Source: Phycisphaerae bacterium (GTDB lineage: Bacteria; Planctomycetota; Phycisphaerae; Sedimentisphaerales; Anaerobacaceae). Taken from it: 53,996 nucleotides of DNA. Made by a program: the position numbers and the translations under genes. The notes below the pieces were generated by a model. The model saw only the letters and a list, made by a program, of their open reading frames with translations, was not told where the DNA came from and searched no databases. This document shows, in pieces, positions 8,373-16,639 of this stretch (its first letter is position 1; each line of letters begins with the position of its first letter). Location of the stretch: the NCBI GenBank assembly GCA_021736645.1, contig JAIPFM010000184.1, forward strand, positions 1-53,996, read 5' to 3'.

Positions 8373-9881
8373 ATGTACAGACTGACTCGCCGCGAATTTC
8401 TCTTAACGGTTGGCCTTGGCGTCACCCTGTCCGGCAAACCCGGTTTTTCGCAGACCTCTGATGGAAAGAGAAAACCCAACCTGCTGATCATTCAAACGGA
8501 TGAACACAATTTTCGGACATTGGGCTGTTACCGAAAGACGTTGCCGCCTGAACAGGCATTCATGTGGGGACAGGACTCTGTGGTGGACACGCCCCACATA
8601 GACTGGATCGCGGACCACGGTGCTCTGTGCACCAAATTCTATGCCACCACCCCGGTGTGCTCACCCTCTCGTGCTTCGTTTGTCTCCGGCCGGTATCCCC
8701 AGAACACACCGGTGGTCACCAACAACATCGGGCTGAGCGACGATATAGTGACATTCGCAGAGATTTTGCGCCGCACGGGGTATGCCACAGGGTATGCAGG
8801 CAAATGGCACCTGGAGGGACCGGGTCGGCCCCAGTGGGCGCCGCCGCGCAAGTTCGGCTTTGAGGACAATCGGTACATGTTCAATCGAGGCCACTGGAAG
8901 CAGTTGGAAGACACGCCGCAGGGGCCCCGTGTCAAGGCTCGAAAGGGAAAGACCCCGACCTATGACGTGACCGGTGCAGACGCGACATCCTTTACCACGG
9001 ACTGGCTGACGGACAAGACCCTTGAGTTTGTCAAGACCCACAAAGACAAGCCGTTCTGTTACATGGTCAGCATCCCTGATCCCCATGGTCCGGATACGGT
9101 GAGGGCGCCCTACGACACCCTGTACAAGGATATGACGTTTACGAAGCCCCGTACATTTGACAAGCCCACCAAAGACGTCCCATCGTGGGCCAAACCGCAG
9201 GGCGGCGGCTATGGCCAGAGCCAGTACTATGGCATGGTGAAGTGTATCGACGACAATGTGGGAAGGATTCTGGCCTGCCTGCAAGAGACCGGACTCATGG
9301 AGAAGACCATTGTGGTGTTCACGTCGGATCACGGTGACCTGCGTGGTGAGCATCACCGCCAGAACAAGGGCGTGCCGTTGGAAGCCTCTGCCAAGGTCCC
9401 GTTTGTCATCTATGACCCCCAAAAGATAAAGGCCGGCACCCTGGTGAAACAGGCATTGGGGACCGTCGACTTCCTGCCCACGATGCTGGGTTTGATGGAC
9501 GTGGCCACGACCGGAAAAGAAGAAGGGCGGGATGCTTCGGACCTGTTTACCGGGGGCAGGCGGTCGGAGGGCTGGAAAGACATCACCTTTGTCAGAGGGA
9601 CGGGCGGCGCCGATGCCAATTGGCTGGCAGCCTTCACAAATCGCTATAAGCTGATCGTCTCACCCCAGGACGAGCCATGGCTGATTGACCTGGTGGAGGA
9701 CCCTGATGAACTCAGGAATTTTTGTTTTGATGCCGGACATCGTGACATTGTGCGTGACCTGGCCGGCGAACTCGCTGCCTATGGTAAGAAGTACCACGAT
9801 ACCCGTGCGGCCAACCGCAAGATAGCAGCCGACCTGCAGTGGTGTACTGAAGGGACAGGACAATACATTTCCACAGCATGA
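8373..9881 (+). CDS. Cys-type sulfatase with twin-arginine leader
   Basis: 502 residues. GAGGGA lies about 8 bases before the ATG. The leader L-T-R-R-E-F-L-L-T-V-G-L-G suggests Tat export, common for planctomycete sulfatases. The formylglycine motif is C96-S-P-S-R, so maturation by a formylglycine-generating enzyme is required; the FGE-fold gene at 2363-3325 lacks the needed cysteines and cannot be assumed to do it. The N-terminal metal site is I-I-Q-T-D-E-H-N; the C-terminal metal site is V-F-T-S-D-H-G-D. The L-x-G-R-Y-P-x-N-T segment and A-G-K-W-H-L complete the sulfatase S1 pattern. Likely removes sulfate esters from algal or animal glycans in the periplasm; the exact linkage cannot be read. 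Confidence 0.93.
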   Translation: MYRLTRREFLLTVGLGVTLSGKPGFSQTSDGKRKPNLLIIQTDEHNFRTLGCYRKTLPPEQAFMWGQDSVVDTPHIDWIADHGALCTKFYATTPVCSPSRASFVSGRYPQNTPVVTNNIGLSDDIVTFAEILRRTGYATGYAGKWHLEGPGRPQWAPPRKFGFEDNRYMFNRGHWKQLEDTPQGPRVKARKGKTPTYDVTGADATSFTTDWLTDKTLEFVKTHKDKPFCYMVSIPDPHGPDTVRAPYDTLYKDMTFTKPRTFDKPTKDVPSWAKPQGGGYGQSQYYGMVKCIDDNVGRILACLQETGLMEKTIVVFTSDHGDLRGEHHRQNKGVPLEASAKVPFVIYDPQKIKAGTLVKQALGTVDFLPTMLGLMDVATTGKEEGRDASDLFTGGRRSEGWKDITFVRGTGGADANWLAAFTNRYKLIVSPQDEPWLIDLVEDPDELRNFCFDAGHRDIVRDLAGELAAYGKKYHDTRAANRKIAADLQWCTEGTGQYISTA

Positions 9882-9994
9882 ATTATTGATCGGATATTCA
9901 GAACAATGATAGGCTGTTAACAATGCTGATGCTGGTGACGCAGCCTGCTGCTTGGCTATCATTAATCTTGTCTATACCGAGGATTCTAAATCCT

Positions 9995-10378
9995 ATGATA
10001 CCTGAAATTGCCAAAACCAAAGGGCAGGTAGAAGCTGAGATCAGCGAAGCGATCATCAAGTTTGAGAAGGAGTATATGGGGCGTGGTCCGGACGAAGCCA
10101 AAACCCACATGATTGACGATATGATTGTGATTCGCTTGCAGCGTGTGCTAACGCCGGCAGAGCAGCAGCTTGCCACGTCCGACGGCGATGCCAAGGGGCG
10201 ATCCCTGATCAAGCAGGTCCGTACGGAATTGTTGGAAAAGGCAAGGCCCTTGTTGGAGGCCATGCTTTGGGATATCACCGGGCGAAAGATCAGAAGCATG
10301 CATACGGACATCAGCACTGCCACGGGTGAGCGTATCATTGTTTTTACACTGGATAGTGTGCAGTGCGGTTCTTCGTGA
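9995..10378 (+). CDS. DUF2294 family protein
   Basis: 127 residues from ATG 9995, preceded by GAGG at 9979-9982. The longer frame from 9923 adds a hydrophobic stretch not seen in the family, so it is not used. The family pattern is clear: T-K-G-Q-V-E-A-E-I-S-E-A-I, E-Y-M-G-R-G-P, V-L-T-P-A-E, L-I-K-Q-V-R-T-E-L-L-E and H-T-D-I-S-T-A-T-G-E-R-I. DUF2294 proteins are small soluble proteins of unknown function found singly or in pairs. A divergent second member is fused to a transporter fragment at 11004-11426. No operon partner is evident. Confidence 0.85.
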   Translation: MIPEIAKTKGQVEAEISEAIIKFEKEYMGRGPDEAKTHMIDDMIVIRLQRVLTPAEQQLATSDGDAKGRSLIKQVRTELLEKARPLLEAMLWDITGRKIRSMHTDISTATGERIIVFTLDSVQCGSS

Positions 10379-10566
10379 GGAAAAAAAGTTGACAATCACC
10401 TTCTTTATCCTAGTAACAGGACAGCAGTAAAAAATACGGGTGGATTCACGCAGGGGGTAATCCTATGGATTATCTGTTGGAGAATAGGCCGGTGGTCAGC
10501 AAGTGATATGCTGGTACCGGCTCTTGTTTTACGCCCGAATACAAGGTTGACGTATGTTGTATGTGG

Positions 10567-10584
10567 TCTATGCCCGGGCATAGA
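10567..10584. repeat. 18-bp perfect palindrome
   Basis: TCTATGCCCGGGCATAGA is a perfect inverted repeat with no spacer. It may be a dimeric regulator site, or a hairpin within the candidate structured RNA. No second copy was noticed in the window. Confidence 0.6.
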
Positions 10585-10601
10585 TGGCGTTTAAAGATAT
10601 G

Positions 10602-10643
10602 GGCCGGAGAATTCCTTCAATGGAGTTTTTCGGCCTCTTTTTG
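10602..10643 (+). terminator. Rho-independent terminator
   Basis: A 14-bp stem (10602-10615 with 10622-10635, three G-U pairs) closes a 6-base loop and is followed by TCTTTTTG. No gene ends nearby on this strand other than 10378, so it terminates either a long 3' untranslated region or the candidate small RNA. Confidence 0.75.
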
Positions 10644-10843
10644 TGTCTCTCTTAGTTTGTAACAGGGTGATCACACAAAGCCGCTGCCGCGAGTGTCTAC
10701 GCAGGCTAGTATGCATGGATGAACACAGCGAATCGGATTCGAAGCATCATTAATTCAGGAAGGCACTGAGAAAGGAATAGAAATGCAAGGTTGTCACATT
10801 GGGCGTAATTTTCAAGTTACCGTGGCCGGGGGATCCTACCAGG

Positions 10844-10996
10844 ATGGCCCTGTCTGCAATCACACGTCGCGATCCAACGATTGTAGCCAGGATATGGCCG
10901 ATCGCGGAAAACTATACAGCCATGGTCATCCTGGATCATCTCAAGACGCATTTTGGATACCAGGCGATTATGAAGAGTGTGGCACAGACACAATGA
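10844..10996 (+). CDS. Short unrecognised ORF, possibly a gene remnant
   Basis: A 50-codon frame (extendable to TTG 10799) ends 7 bp before the next ATG. It reads R-R-D-P-T-I-V-A-R-I-W-P-I-A-E-N-Y then a helix-like V-I-L-D-H-L-K-T-H-F-G-Y. I do not recognise a family. An overlapping frame at 10783-11049 is compositionally poorer. Given the decayed genes on both sides this may also be a fragment; real expression is doubtful. Confidence 0.2.
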   Translation: MALSAITRRDPTIVARIWPIAENYTAMVILDHLKTHFGYQAIMKSVAQTQ

Positions 10997-11003
10997 GGAT
11001 CAC

Positions 11004-11426
11004 ATGGAACAAGAAACCCAGCTACAGGGACAAATTGCCCAAGTATTGATTCGATTCGCAGACGTTCATCTGCGACTCAAGCCTCGTGCGGCTTTGGTTG
11101 ACATACACGAGCGTAGCATTGTGGTCACCCTGGAGGACATGGTTCCGCCGGTTGAACGCGACTATGCCAGAGATAACCAGGGGCATGAACTCCTGGATAA
11201 GTCCTATACCTGCGTGTATGCGTGTATGCGACGTATGGCTGAAATCGAGTTGGAGCAGATATTCCTGGTGGTAGACGAATACGGCGGCACGGCCGGGATA
11301 CCGACCCTGGAGGATGCTGTTGAGACACTGTTGGGCGTTGAAATCATGGATGAGTTGGGCACCGTGGAGGACATGCGCAAATGGGCAGTGCAGTTATGGG
11401 ATAGACGCAAGCACCGGCGTCTGTAG
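11004..11426 (+). CDS. Chimeric ORF: DUF2294-like N-terminus joined to a CNNM/CorC (hemolysin family) C-terminus
   Basis: 140 residues, with AGGA about 5 bases before the ATG. Residues 1-86 follow the DUF2294 layout of 9995-10378 (G-Q-I-A-Q-V-L-I-R-F, V-D-I-H, V-V-T-L-E-D-M-V-P-P-V-E-R, then an amphipathic helix ending E-L-E-Q-I). From residue 87 the sequence switches to F-L-V-V-D-E-Y-G-G-T-A-G-I, T-L-E-D-A-V-E-T-L-L-G-V-E-I and E-D-M-R-K-W-A, which is the CBS-pair end of CorC/HlyC-type CNNM proteins. The DUF21 membrane part and most of the CBS pair are absent. This looks like a deletion fusion that kept the frame. It may be non-functional, although the ribosome site and frame are intact. Confidence 0.65.
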   Translation: MEQETQLQGQIAQVLIRFADVHLRLKPRAALVDIHERSIVVTLEDMVPPVERDYARDNQGHELLDKSYTCVYACMRRMAEIELEQIFLVVDEYGGTAGIPTLEDAVETLLGVEIMDELGTVEDMRKWAVQLWDRRKHRRL

Positions 11427-11555
11427 TGGTTTTTCGTCTAATACTGGCTGAATATTCGTAAAGAACTTTCCGAGTTGTTCGACGCTTGAAAGAAACTCAG
11501 TGGCAGAAGTATGTCACAGTCGTGGGCAGTTGGCCTTCTTGGGCCAATAAGGACA

Positions 11556-11584
11556 TTGACAATCTTGTGATACGGGCATATATT
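11556..11584 (+). promoter_or_regulatory. Strong sigma70-type promoter with predicted near-leaderless start
   Basis: TTGACA at 11556-11561, a 17-bp spacer, and TATATT at 11579-11584 (5 of 6 consensus). Transcription should begin around 11590-11592, within a few bases of ATG 11593, and no Shine-Dalgarno is visible. The mRNA is therefore predicted to be leaderless or nearly so. Confidence 0.65.
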
Positions 11585-11592
11585 ATTCAACT

Positions 11593-12003
11593 ATGAGATG
11601 GCTATCGACACTATTGCTTTTTTGTCTGAGCTACACATTTGCCCGTGAAGCTGTGTGCCAGGAGGGGACTCAAGATGTTTTATCCAGGTGCTGTTCTCAT
11701 GTGAGCTCACAACATGATCATGAGTGCCTCGTTCTTACAGGCCAGACTCATCAGCCACGTCAGACTGAGCACGGTAAAGACCATCACGACCATGAAGAAC
11801 ATGATCATCCGTTGAAGATATTGTTCGTAAAGAAGAAACTGTCTTCAAATCGTTGGATTCTGTTGAATCAACCAGGGGCTCTGGCTCATGTCATGCCGGG
11901 TAGTGCTTGCCTGACCTTTGCATCCCTCTTTAATTATTCTGTTATGCCCGATGCTGAATTGTCTGTGCCGCAATACCTGCGCACGCATGTTCTGCGTCTA
12001 TGA
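11593..12003 (+). CDS. Small secreted histidine-rich protein
   Basis: 136 residues. A signal peptide is clear (R-W-L-S-T-L-L-L-F-C-L-S-Y-T-F-A, cleavage near residue 22). The mature region has a His/Asp/Glu cluster (K-D-H-H-D-H-E-E-H-D-H-P near residues 62-73) plus two adjacent Cys, giving a plausible metal-binding segment. It ends L-R-T-H-V-L-R-L. Small His-rich exported proteins of this type often precede heavy-metal efflux genes, but no such gene follows here; the next gene is a PQQ-like protein 168 bp on. A consensus promoter lies directly upstream. Function in metal handling is inferred from composition only. Confidence 0.6.
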   Translation: MRWLSTLLLFCLSYTFAREAVCQEGTQDVLSRCCSHVSSQHDHECLVLTGQTHQPRQTEHGKDHHDHEEHDHPLKILFVKKKLSSNRWILLNQPGALAHVMPGSACLTFASLFNYSVMPDAELSVPQYLRTHVLRL

Positions 12004-12171
12004 TTCATTCCTCTCAACTCGGGACTCAGTTCAAGTCCACTCACAAGAAGAGATCCGTCTATCCCCAGGCACTGTCAATCAGGGTGGTCCGCATGGAATA
12101 GGCGTCTGTTATAGAATGGAAAAGAACACAGATGAATCGACTGTAGCTATTAAATCTATTGGAGTAAAACC

Positions 12172-14589
12172 ATGAAAAAAAGTATGAATAACGCATGGAT
12201 TACAGTGGTTGCCGTGTGCATCGCTGGCATGTTCACCTCTGTCTCTGTCGCCGCCGATTGGCCGCATTGGCGAGGACCCGACTACAACGGAATCTCACAA
12301 GAAACTGCCATTGATCCGGCCGTTCTGAAAGACGGTATAAAGCCTGTATGGGAGGCTGAAATCGGGGTGGGTTTTTCATCCATCTCAGTCAGTCAGGGTA
12401 AGGCCTATGCCATGGGCAACGTCGACAAAAATGCTGATGTAGTCTTCTGCTTTGATGCTGATACGGGCAAAGAGATATGGACACACAAGTATCCCGAACC
12501 ACTCGCCCCCAAGTATTATGATGGGGGTTCTAGCGCCACACCTACTGTGGCCGAAGGCAGAGTCTACACAATAAGCAAATCTGGCAAGATCTTCTGTCTC
12601 AATGCAGCCACAGGCGATGTTATCTGGCAGAAACAGGTCGAGTCCAAACCGCCCACATGGGGCTTTGCAGGTTCGGCAGTCGTGCAGGGTGATCTGGTGA
12701 TCTTTAACGTAGGAGCAGCAGGGCTTGCACTCAATAAAGTCAATGGTTCTGTGGTATGGGACAACGGCGATGGTCTGGCCGGCTACTCATCGGCAGTCCC
12801 CTACGCCGCCCAGGATGGGCGTCAGTGTATTGTGATGTTTGGCCAAAACCAGGTGTTCGGCCTTGACACAGCCACTGGAAAGCTGTTGTGGCAGTCTGAA
12901 TGGATCACCCAGCATGATGTCAACGCTTCAGATCCCATTATCCAGGGCGATTATGTTTTTGTTGCTTCAGGCTACAATCGTGGCTGCGGCCTGATCAAGG
13001 TAGAGGGCTCCACCACAACAAAGGTCTATGACACCAAGGCCATGAGATCACAACTGAGCGGTCCCGTGCTCATCAACGGATACCTCTATGGTATTGACGA
13101 AAATCAACTCGTGTGCCTGGACTTCATGACCGGTGACGTCAAGTGGAAGGAAAAGCAAATCGGCAAGGGCTCTCTCACGGCAGCCAACGGAAAGCTCATT
13201 GTGCTTAGTGACAAGGGCGTTCTCTCAATTGCGGATGCCTCACCAAAAGCATTCGAGCCAATCTCCTCAGCTCAGATTCTCAACGGAAAATGCTGGGTTA
13301 TGCCAGTGCTTGCAAACGGCAAGATATACACTAAAAATGCTGATGGCCACATGGTGTGTATCGACATCAGTGGTAAGCAGTCCGCGTCTTCCTCTTCGAC
13401 CTCGAGCGAATGGCCTCAGTTTCGCGGCCCCAATCGTGATGGTAAGAGCACTGAAATCGGTCTCCTGAAAAAATGGCCCGACGCAGGCCCCAAAATGCTC
13501 TGGTCAGCCAAAGGCCTCGGTACCGGCTTTTCGACCGTATCCATTGCAGGTGACACGATCTACACCACGGGCATGGTGGATAAAAAAGGCGTGCTGTTCG
13601 CGCTTGATATGAACGGCAAGCCCAAATGGGAAAGAACCTATGGGGACGAATGGGCTAGATCATCAGCCGGTGTTCGTGGCACTCCCACAATCGATGGTGA
13701 CAGGGTCTACATTATCAGTGGTCTAGGCGAAGTCTTCTGCTATGACGCCAAGACCGGTGAGCCGAAATGGACCGTCGATGCGTTCACCGAGTTCGGTGGG
13801 AAATATGGCAGTTGGGGCATTGCTGAATCCCCCCTCATTGACGGCAACAATATCGTCTGTACGCCTGGTGGTAGCAAGGCCACCATGGTCGCCCTCAACA
13901 AGATGACCGGTGCTACTGTCTGGACCTGTTTGGTGGAAGATGAAAAGTCGTCCTATTGTTCGCCCATCCTCATAGAAAGGGGCTCCAACAAGATAATCGT
14001 GACCATGACCGACAATTATGTCCTTGGAGTCGACGCTACGACCGGAAAGCTTCTCTGGAAAGATTCCGAAAAAGAGCAGTTCGGGGGCGAAAATAAAGCG
14101 ATCAATCCTGTGTCTCCGATTTATCACCACGGCAAAGTCTATGTCACAAGCGGCTATGACGATGGGGGTGCCATGCTTGCCTTGTCTGAAGACGGTACAA
14201 GTTTCACCAGGCAATGGGTCGATGAAACTCTCGACAATCACCACGGCGGTGTCGTCCTTGTGGACGGCCACATCTATGGTTCCAACTGGAATGGAAACGG
14301 CGACGGCTCATGGATCTGCCTCGATTGGAACACGGGCGAGGTCAGGTACGAAGATCACTGGAACAACAAGGGAGTCATCACCTATGCTGACGGCATGCTC
14401 TATTGCTACGAAGAAAAAAGCGGCAACATCGCACTGGTCAAGCCAACGCCCGAGAAATTTGATGTGGTGAGTTCCTTCAAGGTCGTACTGGGTGATGGCA
14501 AGCACTGGGCACATCCGGTCATCTGCGGCGGCGTACTCTACGTGCGCCACGGTGATGTTCTCATGGCCTATGATATCAAAGAAGGTTAA
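12172..14589 (+). CDS. Secreted double PQQ-like beta-propeller protein (BamB-like fold)
   Basis: 805 residues; GGAG lies 7 bases before the ATG. Signal peptide: V-C-I-A-G-M-F-T-S-V-S-V-A-A, cleavage near 28. Two similar halves follow, each opening with a W-P-x-(W/F)-R-G-P-(D/N)-x-x-G motif (residues 30-40 and about 420-430), joined by a Ser-rich linker near 405-415. Each half has PQQ-like blades with F-C-(F/Y)-D-A-(D/K)-T-G-(K/E) and L-D-x-x-T-G-(K/E)-L-L-W motifs. No haem or dehydrogenase catalytic residues of true quinoproteins are evident. Planctomycete proteins of this type are common and mostly uncharacterised; a binding or scaffold role is most likely. It converges on the coiled-coil gene with 13 bp between stops. 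Confidence 0.85.
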   Translation: MKKSMNNAWITVVAVCIAGMFTSVSVAADWPHWRGPDYNGISQETAIDPAVLKDGIKPVWEAEIGVGFSSISVSQGKAYAMGNVDKNADVVFCFDADTGKEIWTHKYPEPLAPKYYDGGSSATPTVAEGRVYTISKSGKIFCLNAATGDVIWQKQVESKPPTWGFAGSAVVQGDLVIFNVGAAGLALNKVNGSVVWDNGDGLAGYSSAVPYAAQDGRQCIVMFGQNQVFGLDTATGKLLWQSEWITQHDVNASDPIIQGDYVFVASGYNRGCGLIKVEGSTTTKVYDTKAMRSQLSGPVLINGYLYGIDENQLVCLDFMTGDVKWKEKQIGKGSLTAANGKLIVLSDKGVLSIADASPKAFEPISSAQILNGKCWVMPVLANGKIYTKNADGHMVCIDISGKQSASSSSTSSEWPQFRGPNRDGKSTEIGLLKKWPDAGPKMLWSAKGLGTGFSTVSIAGDTIYTTGMVDKKGVLFALDMNGKPKWERTYGDEWARSSAGVRGTPTIDGDRVYIISGLGEVFCYDAKTGEPKWTVDAFTEFGGKYGSWGIAESPLIDGNNIVCTPGGSKATMVALNKMTGATVWTCLVEDEKSSYCSPILIERGSNKIIVTMTDNYVLGVDATTGKLLWKDSEKEQFGGENKAINPVSPIYHHGKVYVTSGYDDGGAMLALSEDGTSFTRQWVDETLDNHHGGVVLVDGHIYGSNWNGNGDGSWICLDWNTGEVRYEDHWNNKGVITYADGMLYCYEEKSGNIALVKPTPEKFDVVSSFKVVLGDGKHWAHPVICGGVLYVRHGDVLMAYDIKEG

Positions 14590-14602
14590 AGGGTACTGAT
14601 CG

Positions 14603-15634
14603 CTACTTCAGTCGATTGAGGATGTCCCGCACGGCTTCGCGAATATCCGCCATCTGTTCGCGCAGATCGTTTATTTGCTCACGGAGTGATCCGTCTTCAT
14701 CGTGCTCAACTTGCTCACTTGGCTCACCTGGCTCTCCCTCGCCGTGGCGCATCTCTCTGTCGCGCTGGCCCTCGGCACCCTGGTCGAGACGCCGCTCCAA
14801 CCGGCTGGCCTCTTCGCGGAGTCTGTCCGCCTCATCGCCTCGGTCCTGGTGTTCTGCCTCTTCGGCCTGTTCACGAAGTCTGTGCATCTCGCGTTCCATA
14901 CGTTCCATGTCCATGGCACGTTCACGTTCGTGAATCTCCCGTTCGAGACCTTCGGCTTCCTCGCGGAGTTCATCGAGTGCCCTCTCACGGCCCTCGCGCT
15001 CGGCCTCTTCCATGGCCTGTTCCAGTTCACGCATGCGGGCGTGCATTTTGCCCATCTCTGCCTGTTGCTCCCTGTCCTCGATACGGCCATGCAGTTCTTC
15101 TTCGAGCTGATCGGCACGTTCCCACAGATGCCTTGAGTCTTCGAGATGGCCCTCTCTTTCGGCCTGCTCTGACTGGGCCCGGAGTTCGCCGATCTCTCGA
15201 TCCATGCGCTGCAGGTCCCGTTCTTCCTGTTCCTGCCTTCGGACATGCAGCATCTTTGCCATGCCTTCGGCCTTGGCCTGCAGGTCGTGGGCCTCATCAA
15301 GGTGCCCGTGTTCTCTGAGCTGCCGGGCCTCGGCAAAGAGTTGCTCCACCTTGATTTCAGTCTCAGCCATTTCAAGGGCCTGTTTACGTCTTGTCACTTC
15401 TGCGTGCATGGCAAGTTCCAGGCTGGCAGCCTCCGCTTGAAGGCGCTTGGCCATGGCCTCGTGTTCCATGGCTTGCACGCGCATTTGAGCGATGCGGGTG
15501 TTGGTCTCTTCGACCTCCTGCATGAGCCTGTATTTTTCCTGTTCGAGGTTCATGGGGTCTTCATTGCCAGCCAGGGCCAACACGCTGCCCAGCAATACCA
15601 CAATGGCCATGTGTGTGATGGATGTTTTAAGCAT
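14603..15634 (-). CDS. Secreted Glu/Arg-rich coiled-coil protein
   Basis: 343 residues; a GAGG-containing ribosome site precedes the ATG. Signal peptide: M-A-I-V-V-L-L-G-S-V-L-A-L-A, cleavage near residue 23. Almost all of 28-280 is a continuous heptad-bearing helix rich in E, R, Q, L and A, with repeated blocks such as L-R-E-(Q/E)-A-E and M-E-R-M-E-R-E. A Gly/Glu/Ser linker leads to a short terminal coiled coil, L-R-E-Q-I-N-D-L-R-E-Q-M-A-D. No enzymatic domain is visible. Possible roles are a periplasmic spacer or an envelope tether. Long frames on the opposite strand here are products of the biased codon pattern. Confidence 0.75.
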   Translation of the reverse strand: MLKTSITHMAIVVLLGSVLALAGNEDPMNLEQEKYRLMQEVEETNTRIAQMRVQAMEHEAMAKRLQAEAASLELAMHAEVTRRKQALEMAETEIKVEQLFAEARQLREHGHLDEAHDLQAKAEGMAKMLHVRRQEQEERDLQRMDREIGELRAQSEQAEREGHLEDSRHLWERADQLEEELHGRIEDREQQAEMGKMHARMRELEQAMEEAEREGRERALDELREEAEGLEREIHERERAMDMERMEREMHRLREQAEEAEHQDRGDEADRLREEASRLERRLDQGAEGQRDREMRHGEGEPGEPSEQVEHDEDGSLREQINDLREQMADIREAVRDILNRLK

Positions 15635-16096
15635 AATCCTCGCCCCTTTCTGAAAGTGAGTATTTTATAGGGCTTTCCAATTGACATATCGGAGCGCCTC
15701 ACTGCTCAAGGAGTGTGTCGAAGAATCCCGTCGTCGGCCCGAGAGTGAGCGGTTTTGTGACTGGCAAGGACGGCGAAGCAGGCGATATCGGTGCATATCG
15801 TCGATACAGCCGGACACAGTCCAGTCGCAAAACAAGCCGCTCGAAGCCAGATCGGATTCTCCGGCACGCTCCTACATCGACATATAAAGTGCCACACTTT
15901 GCCTGAAAATGCAAGGCCCCGGATTCCACCGGTACGCCGTGGTGGGGCGCGATTGAGAGGTCTCATCGGCTGTGATTTGACAAAAACAACGATTCAGAAA
16001 AAAATAATGCTTTTTCTATATCCCACACCATGCCAGAATCGTGTTATGGGTGAACCAGGGCACTTTGGCACGGATTCATTGGGTATTTGAGTCTAT
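15635..16096. other. Intergenic region between divergent genes, holding a dispersed repeat
   Basis: No gene is supported in this 462-bp gap. It contains the repeat at 15710-15872. Nearer the sigma gene, TTGACA at 15977-15982 with AAAAAT 17 bp later (16000-16005) is a weak promoter candidate. Several overlapping short frames within the repeat have no ribosome sites. Confidence 0.5.
15710..15872. repeat. Dispersed element with inverted ends, copy 1 (MITE-like)
   Basis: The left end GGAGTGTGTCGAAGAATC is matched by the inverted right end (15855-15872), 15 of 18 positions. Internal blocks CGTCGGCCCGAG, CAGGCGATAT, ATCGTCGAT and CGAAGCCAG occur in the same order in the element at 26442-26597. It has no coding capacity. 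The pattern fits a small non-autonomous mobile or hairpin-forming intergenic repeat. No flanking target duplication was established. Confidence 0.65.
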
Positions 16097-16639
16097 ATGA
16101 TAAAAGACGAATTGTTAAAACTCAGATTTGCATGCGGCAGTCAAACGGCCCTGGAAGACATGTACAAGCAATACCAGAACGATTTGCTGACCGTGGCCAT
16201 GGCTCTTTTAAATAATACACATACGGCTGAAGACGTGCTGCACGACGTGTTCGTCAGGTTGGCTGGGTCCAGGCAGTCATTTCGACTCAGCGGAAATCTC
16301 AAGAGCTTTCTGATGACCTGTGTGGTCAATCGGGCTCGGGATGTCATGCGGCACAGACAGCGGTCAGAGACCTTTAAGGCGATCCAGGATCAGGGCGATG
16401 TGTGCGAACAGGGTCCTTATGATGAGGTCCGCTGCACGGAACAGTCTCAGCAGGTCAATCAGGCCCTGGCCCAGTTGCCCTATGAACAGCGTGAGGCCGT
16501 GATTCTGCACATCAAGGCAGACCTGTCCTTCAAAGAGATCGCCCGCAAGCAGCAGATTCCCTGGCGCACCGTGCAGGGACGCTATCGTTACGGACTGGAT
16601 AAACTGCGAAGTATCTTAAATCACGAGATCGAATCATGA
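16097..16639 (+). CDS. ECF-type RNA polymerase sigma factor
   Basis: 180 residues. Region 2 spans about 20-85 (H-T-A-E-D-V-L-H-D-V-F-V-R-L core). Region 4 spans about 120-175 (L-P-Y-E-Q-R-E-A-V-I-L-H, then F-K-E-I-A-R-K-Q-Q-I-P-W-R-T-V-Q-G-R-Y-R-Y-G). There is no region 1 or 3, as expected for ECF factors. The Shine-Dalgarno is weak. The stop overlaps the next start by 4 bp (ATGA), so the small membrane protein that follows is translationally coupled and is the likely anti-sigma. It probably controls the secreted and membrane genes through 20255. Confidence 0.9.
   Translation: MIKDELLKLRFACGSQTALEDMYKQYQNDLLTVAMALLNNTHTAEDVLHDVFVRLAGSRQSFRLSGNLKSFLMTCVVNRARDVMRHRQRSETFKAIQDQGDVCEQGPYDEVRCTEQSQQVNQALAQLPYEQREAVILHIKADLSFKEIARKQQIPWRTVQGRYRYGLDKLRSILNHEIES

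Larger units (their letters stand above)
10460..10643 (+). ncRNA. Candidate structured RNA ending in an intrinsic terminator
   Basis: The 600-bp gap after the DUF2294 gene contains a dense run of helices. CCTAT 10462-10466 pairs with ATAGG 10484-10488. GCCGGT 10488-10493 pairs with ACCGGC 10516-10521, enclosing CAGCA 10497-10501 with TGCTG 10509-10513. An 18-bp palindrome is centred at 10575, and a full rho-independent terminator follows. A TTGACA at 10389-10394 could be the -35 box, but the -10 match is poor. No coding frame crosses it. It could be a small RNA or a leader attenuator for the genes after 10800; no known riboswitch class was recognised. Confidence 0.4.

Noticed and set aside
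10783..11049. 88-codon ORF overlapping the DUF2294 chimera start
   Set aside because: Low-complexity polar translation without a family pattern; it overlaps better supported frames.
14686..15318. 210-residue open frame on the plus strand
   Set aside because: It lies opposite the coiled-coil gene, is Arg/Pro/His-rich and has no leader or ribosome site; the Glu/Arg codon bias of the true gene keeps the opposite frame open.
15681..16090. Several overlapping short ORFs in the gap before the first sigma gene
   Set aside because: They fall mostly within the dispersed repeat, have no ribosome sites and look like known repeat-derived translations.
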